A DNA stretch of 5,062 nucleotides from an uncultured Lachnospiraceae bacterium (GTDB taxonomy: Bacteria > Bacillota > Clostridia > Lachnospirales > Lachnospiraceae). The notes below the pieces were generated by a model. That model searched no databases. It had not been told where the DNA came from and saw only the letters and a program-made list of their open reading frames with translations. The stretch's first letter is position 1. Every line of letters starts with the position of its first letter. A program made the position numbers and the translations under genes. This document shows positions 5,049 through 5,062 of the stretch, one piece after another. Location: the NCBI GenBank assembly GCA_946413945.1, contig CAMKMR010000156.1:1-5062 (forward strand), written 5' to 3'.

Positions 5049-5062
5049 TTATTCTTTCACAT

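Overview
The window reads as chromosomal DNA of a low-GC Gram-positive anaerobe, most likely a clostridium of the Lachnospiraceae type. This is an inference from AT-rich sequence, strong AGGAG-type ribosome binding sites, consensus TTGACA/TATAAT promoters, and the combination of a DegV protein, a Na/Pi cotransporter with a PhoU tail and a GH53-like protein. No marker gene fixes the genus. I see no rRNA, tRNA, CRISPR array, complete insertion sequence or phage gene.

Layout. Bases 1-122 carry no gene. They hold a short REP-like hairpin (90-111) and a promoter-like site pointing right. A PAP2-superfamily membrane protein (123-827, minus) follows, and upstream of it on the same strand a DegV-family lipid-binding protein (909-1793, minus). 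The two are 81 bases apart with a strong stem-loop between them, and they probably share the consensus promoter at 1867-1894. A 428-base divergent intergenic region (1794-2221) then holds promoters for both directions, a perfect 16-bp palindrome, a LacI-type operator-like site, several small hairpins and two opposed short open frames. To its right is a 255-residue protein (2222-2989, plus) that I read as a shrunken, leaderless relative of GH53 endo-galactanases. It ends at a strong bidirectional terminator (3027-3062) shared with the convergent Na/Pi cotransporter-PhoU fusion gene (3105-5036, minus), whose start and ribosome binding site lie just inside the right edge.

How the genes fit together. 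The DegV and PAP2 proteins plausibly both work on lipids: fatty-acid binding for phospholipid synthesis, and lipid phosphate or head-group chemistry at the membrane. The Na/Pi transporter is an independent unit for phosphate movement. The GH53-like gene is also a single-gene unit.

The item most worth attention is the GH53-like protein. It keeps both expected catalytic glutamates but lacks the neighbouring clan GH-A asparagine, the substrate-binding aromatic residues and any export signal. I did not find a defence system or other multi-gene novel system here.
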